Source: Streptomyces sp. NRRL B-1140 (lineage in GTDB: Bacteria; Actinomycetota; Actinomycetes; Streptomycetales; Streptomycetaceae). Taken from it: a stretch of 64,000 bases of DNA. Positions 63,097-64,000 of this stretch are shown here, in pieces. Within the stretch, counting starts at the first letter, position 1. The number at the start of each line of letters is the position of its first letter. A program made the position numbers and the translations under genes. The DNA lies in assembly GCF_001280065.1 (NCBI RefSeq), contig NZ_LGEA01000090.1:124001-188000 (forward strand). The letters are read 5' to 3'. The notes under the pieces were generated by a model. It was given only the letters and a program-made list of their open reading frames with translations, had not been told where the DNA came from and ran no database searches.

Positions 63097-64000
63097 AGGG
63101 TCACCGTCACCTTCTCGAGGGCCGAACGACGAGCGGCCTCCAGGACGTCCAGGGCGGCGGCCGCCTCCCGCGCGGTCACCGGGTTCGGGGCGCCCTCCAG
63201 CAGGGCCTTCGCCACGGCCGCATAGTAAGCCGGGTAGTCGCCCGGGAGGGTGGGTTCGGCGCGGCCGCCGCCGGTGACCGGGGACTCGCCCGAGCCCACA
63301 CGGCCCCACAGCGACTCGGGCTCCACGCCCCAGCCGGGGCCGGGACGCAGGCCGTCCCGGAGCGCCGCCTCCTGGGGGTCGAGGCCGTACTTGACGTATC
63401 CGGCGCTGGAGCCCAGGACGCGGAAGCGGGGGCCCAGTTGGGCGGTCGTCGCGGAGACGTGGAGGTGGGAGCGGACGCCGCCGGCGTGCGTGATCGCGAT
63501 GAAGGTGTCGTCGTCGGTCTCGGCGCCCGGGCGGCGGATGTCCGTCTCCGCGTACACGGAGGCCGCCGGGCCGAACAGGACCAGGGCCTGGTCGACGACA
63601 TGACTGCCGAGGTCGTAGAGCAGACCTCCGATCTCCGCAGGGTCGCCGGACTCCCGCCAGCCGCCCTTCGGCTTCGGCCGCCAGCGCTCGAAGCGGGACT
63701 CGAACCGCCACACGTCGCCCAGCTCGCCCTCGGCCAGCAGCTTGCGCAGGGTCAGGAAGTCGTTGTCCCAGCGGCGGTTCTGGAAGACGGAGAGGAGCAG
63801 GCCGCGCTCCTCGGCGAGGGCGGCGAGCGCGCGGGCCTCGGCCGCCGTCCCCGCGACGGGCTTGTCGACGACGACCGGCAGGCCGGCCTGCAGCGCGGTC
63901 GTCGCGAGCGGCACGTGCGTCTTGTTGGGGGACGCGACGACGACCAGGTCCAGCTCGGCGGCCCGGGCGAACAACTCGTCCGGTGTGGCCGCGAGGCGTA
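63093..64000 (-). CDS. Gfo/Idh/MocA oxidoreductase, partial
   Basis: The reading frame comes in from the right edge and encodes the nucleotide-binding remainder (VVVASPNKTHVPLATTALQA, then VVVDKPVAGT) and the C-terminal catalytic domain (GGLLYDLGSHVVDQALVLFG). The N-terminal NAD(P)-binding loop lies outside the window. It probably oxidises a sugar or inositol derivative. It is followed without a gap by the UPF0303 gene. Confidence 0.9.
   Translation of the reverse strand, partial: RLAATPDELFARAAELDLVVVASPNKTHVPLATTALQAGLPVVVDKPVAGTAAEARALAALAEERGLLLSVFQNRRWDNDFLTLRKLLAEGELGDVWRFESRFERWRPKPKGGWRESGDPAEIGGLLYDLGSHVVDQALVLFGPAASVYAETDIRRPGAETDDDTFIAITHAGGVRSHLHVSATTAQLGPRFRVLGSSAGYVKYGLDPQEAALRDGLRPGPGWGVEPESLWGRVGSGESPVTGGGRAEPTLPGDYPAYYAAVAKALLEGAPNPVTAREAAAALDVLEAARRSALEKVTVTL

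Overview
The window is chromosomal DNA from a Streptomyces-type actinomycete. The GC content is very high, GTG and TTG starts are common, and it carries lineage markers: SsgG-like sporulation protein, DasR-type operators (dre) flanking GlcNAc PTS genes, a Mec-CysO-CysM cysteine pathway and twin-arginine lipoproteins. From memory, not a search, the gene order from about 2.7 to 31 kb resembles the conserved core of S. coelicolor (SCO29xx region). No rRNA, CRISPR array, IS element or phage block is visible.

Layout. 1-2.7 kb: an osmoprotectant (OpuC-like) ABC transporter on the minus strand, cut by the left edge. 2.7-12.8 kb: an Lrp/AsnC regulator divergent from hppD, an FAD-linked oxidase, ssgG, two RDD membrane proteins, and a secreted M6 metalloprotease behind a promoter region packed with inverted repeats. 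12.8-19.9 kb: pncA and pncB divergent from clpS, an amino-acid permease, then cysteine biosynthesis by the protein-bound route (mec, a cysteine-codon leader peptide, cysO, cysM). 20-25.4 kb: a membrane-tethered PemK-like protein, a metallo-beta-lactamase-fold hydrolase, nagE2 and nagF with two dre sites between them, rph, a lipoprotein and rdgB. 25.4-28.5 kb: tRNA-Leu(UAG), an HNH endonuclease with four HTH-like repeats, bcp, a GroES-like protein, and a guanidine-III riboswitch in front of an SMR exporter. 28.5-41 kb: a bifunctional PBP, a three-gene ABC-2 exporter, DUF1707 protein, SGNH hydrolase, DUF445 protein, MFS transporter and a secreted TAP-like peptidase. 41-43.7 kb: a free-standing small RNA with a tRNA-like fold, a small membrane protein, Hsp18, a DUF2267 protein and a hydrolase. 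43.7-49.7 kb: a sugar ABC importer fused in one operon with a GH35 beta-galactosidase. 49.7-56.4 kb: an accessory block (NUDIX, HTH regulator, small orphan proteins, PLD-nuclease/helicase/DUF3427 protein, MrcB-N/PD-(D/E)XK nuclease). 56.5-64 kb: SEC-C protein, GH30-type galactanase, a YidC paralogue, FAH-family hydrolase, F420-type oxidoreductase, UPF0303 protein and a Gfo/Idh oxidoreductase cut by the right edge.

The items that most deserve attention are the divergent helicase/nuclease pair at 52-56.4 kb (a probable restriction-type defence module), the tRNA-like small RNA at 41.05-41.2 kb, the cysteine leader peptide together with the CysO tail that must be trimmed, the repeat-bearing HNH protein next to tRNA-Leu, and the inverted-repeat cluster upstream of the secreted protease.
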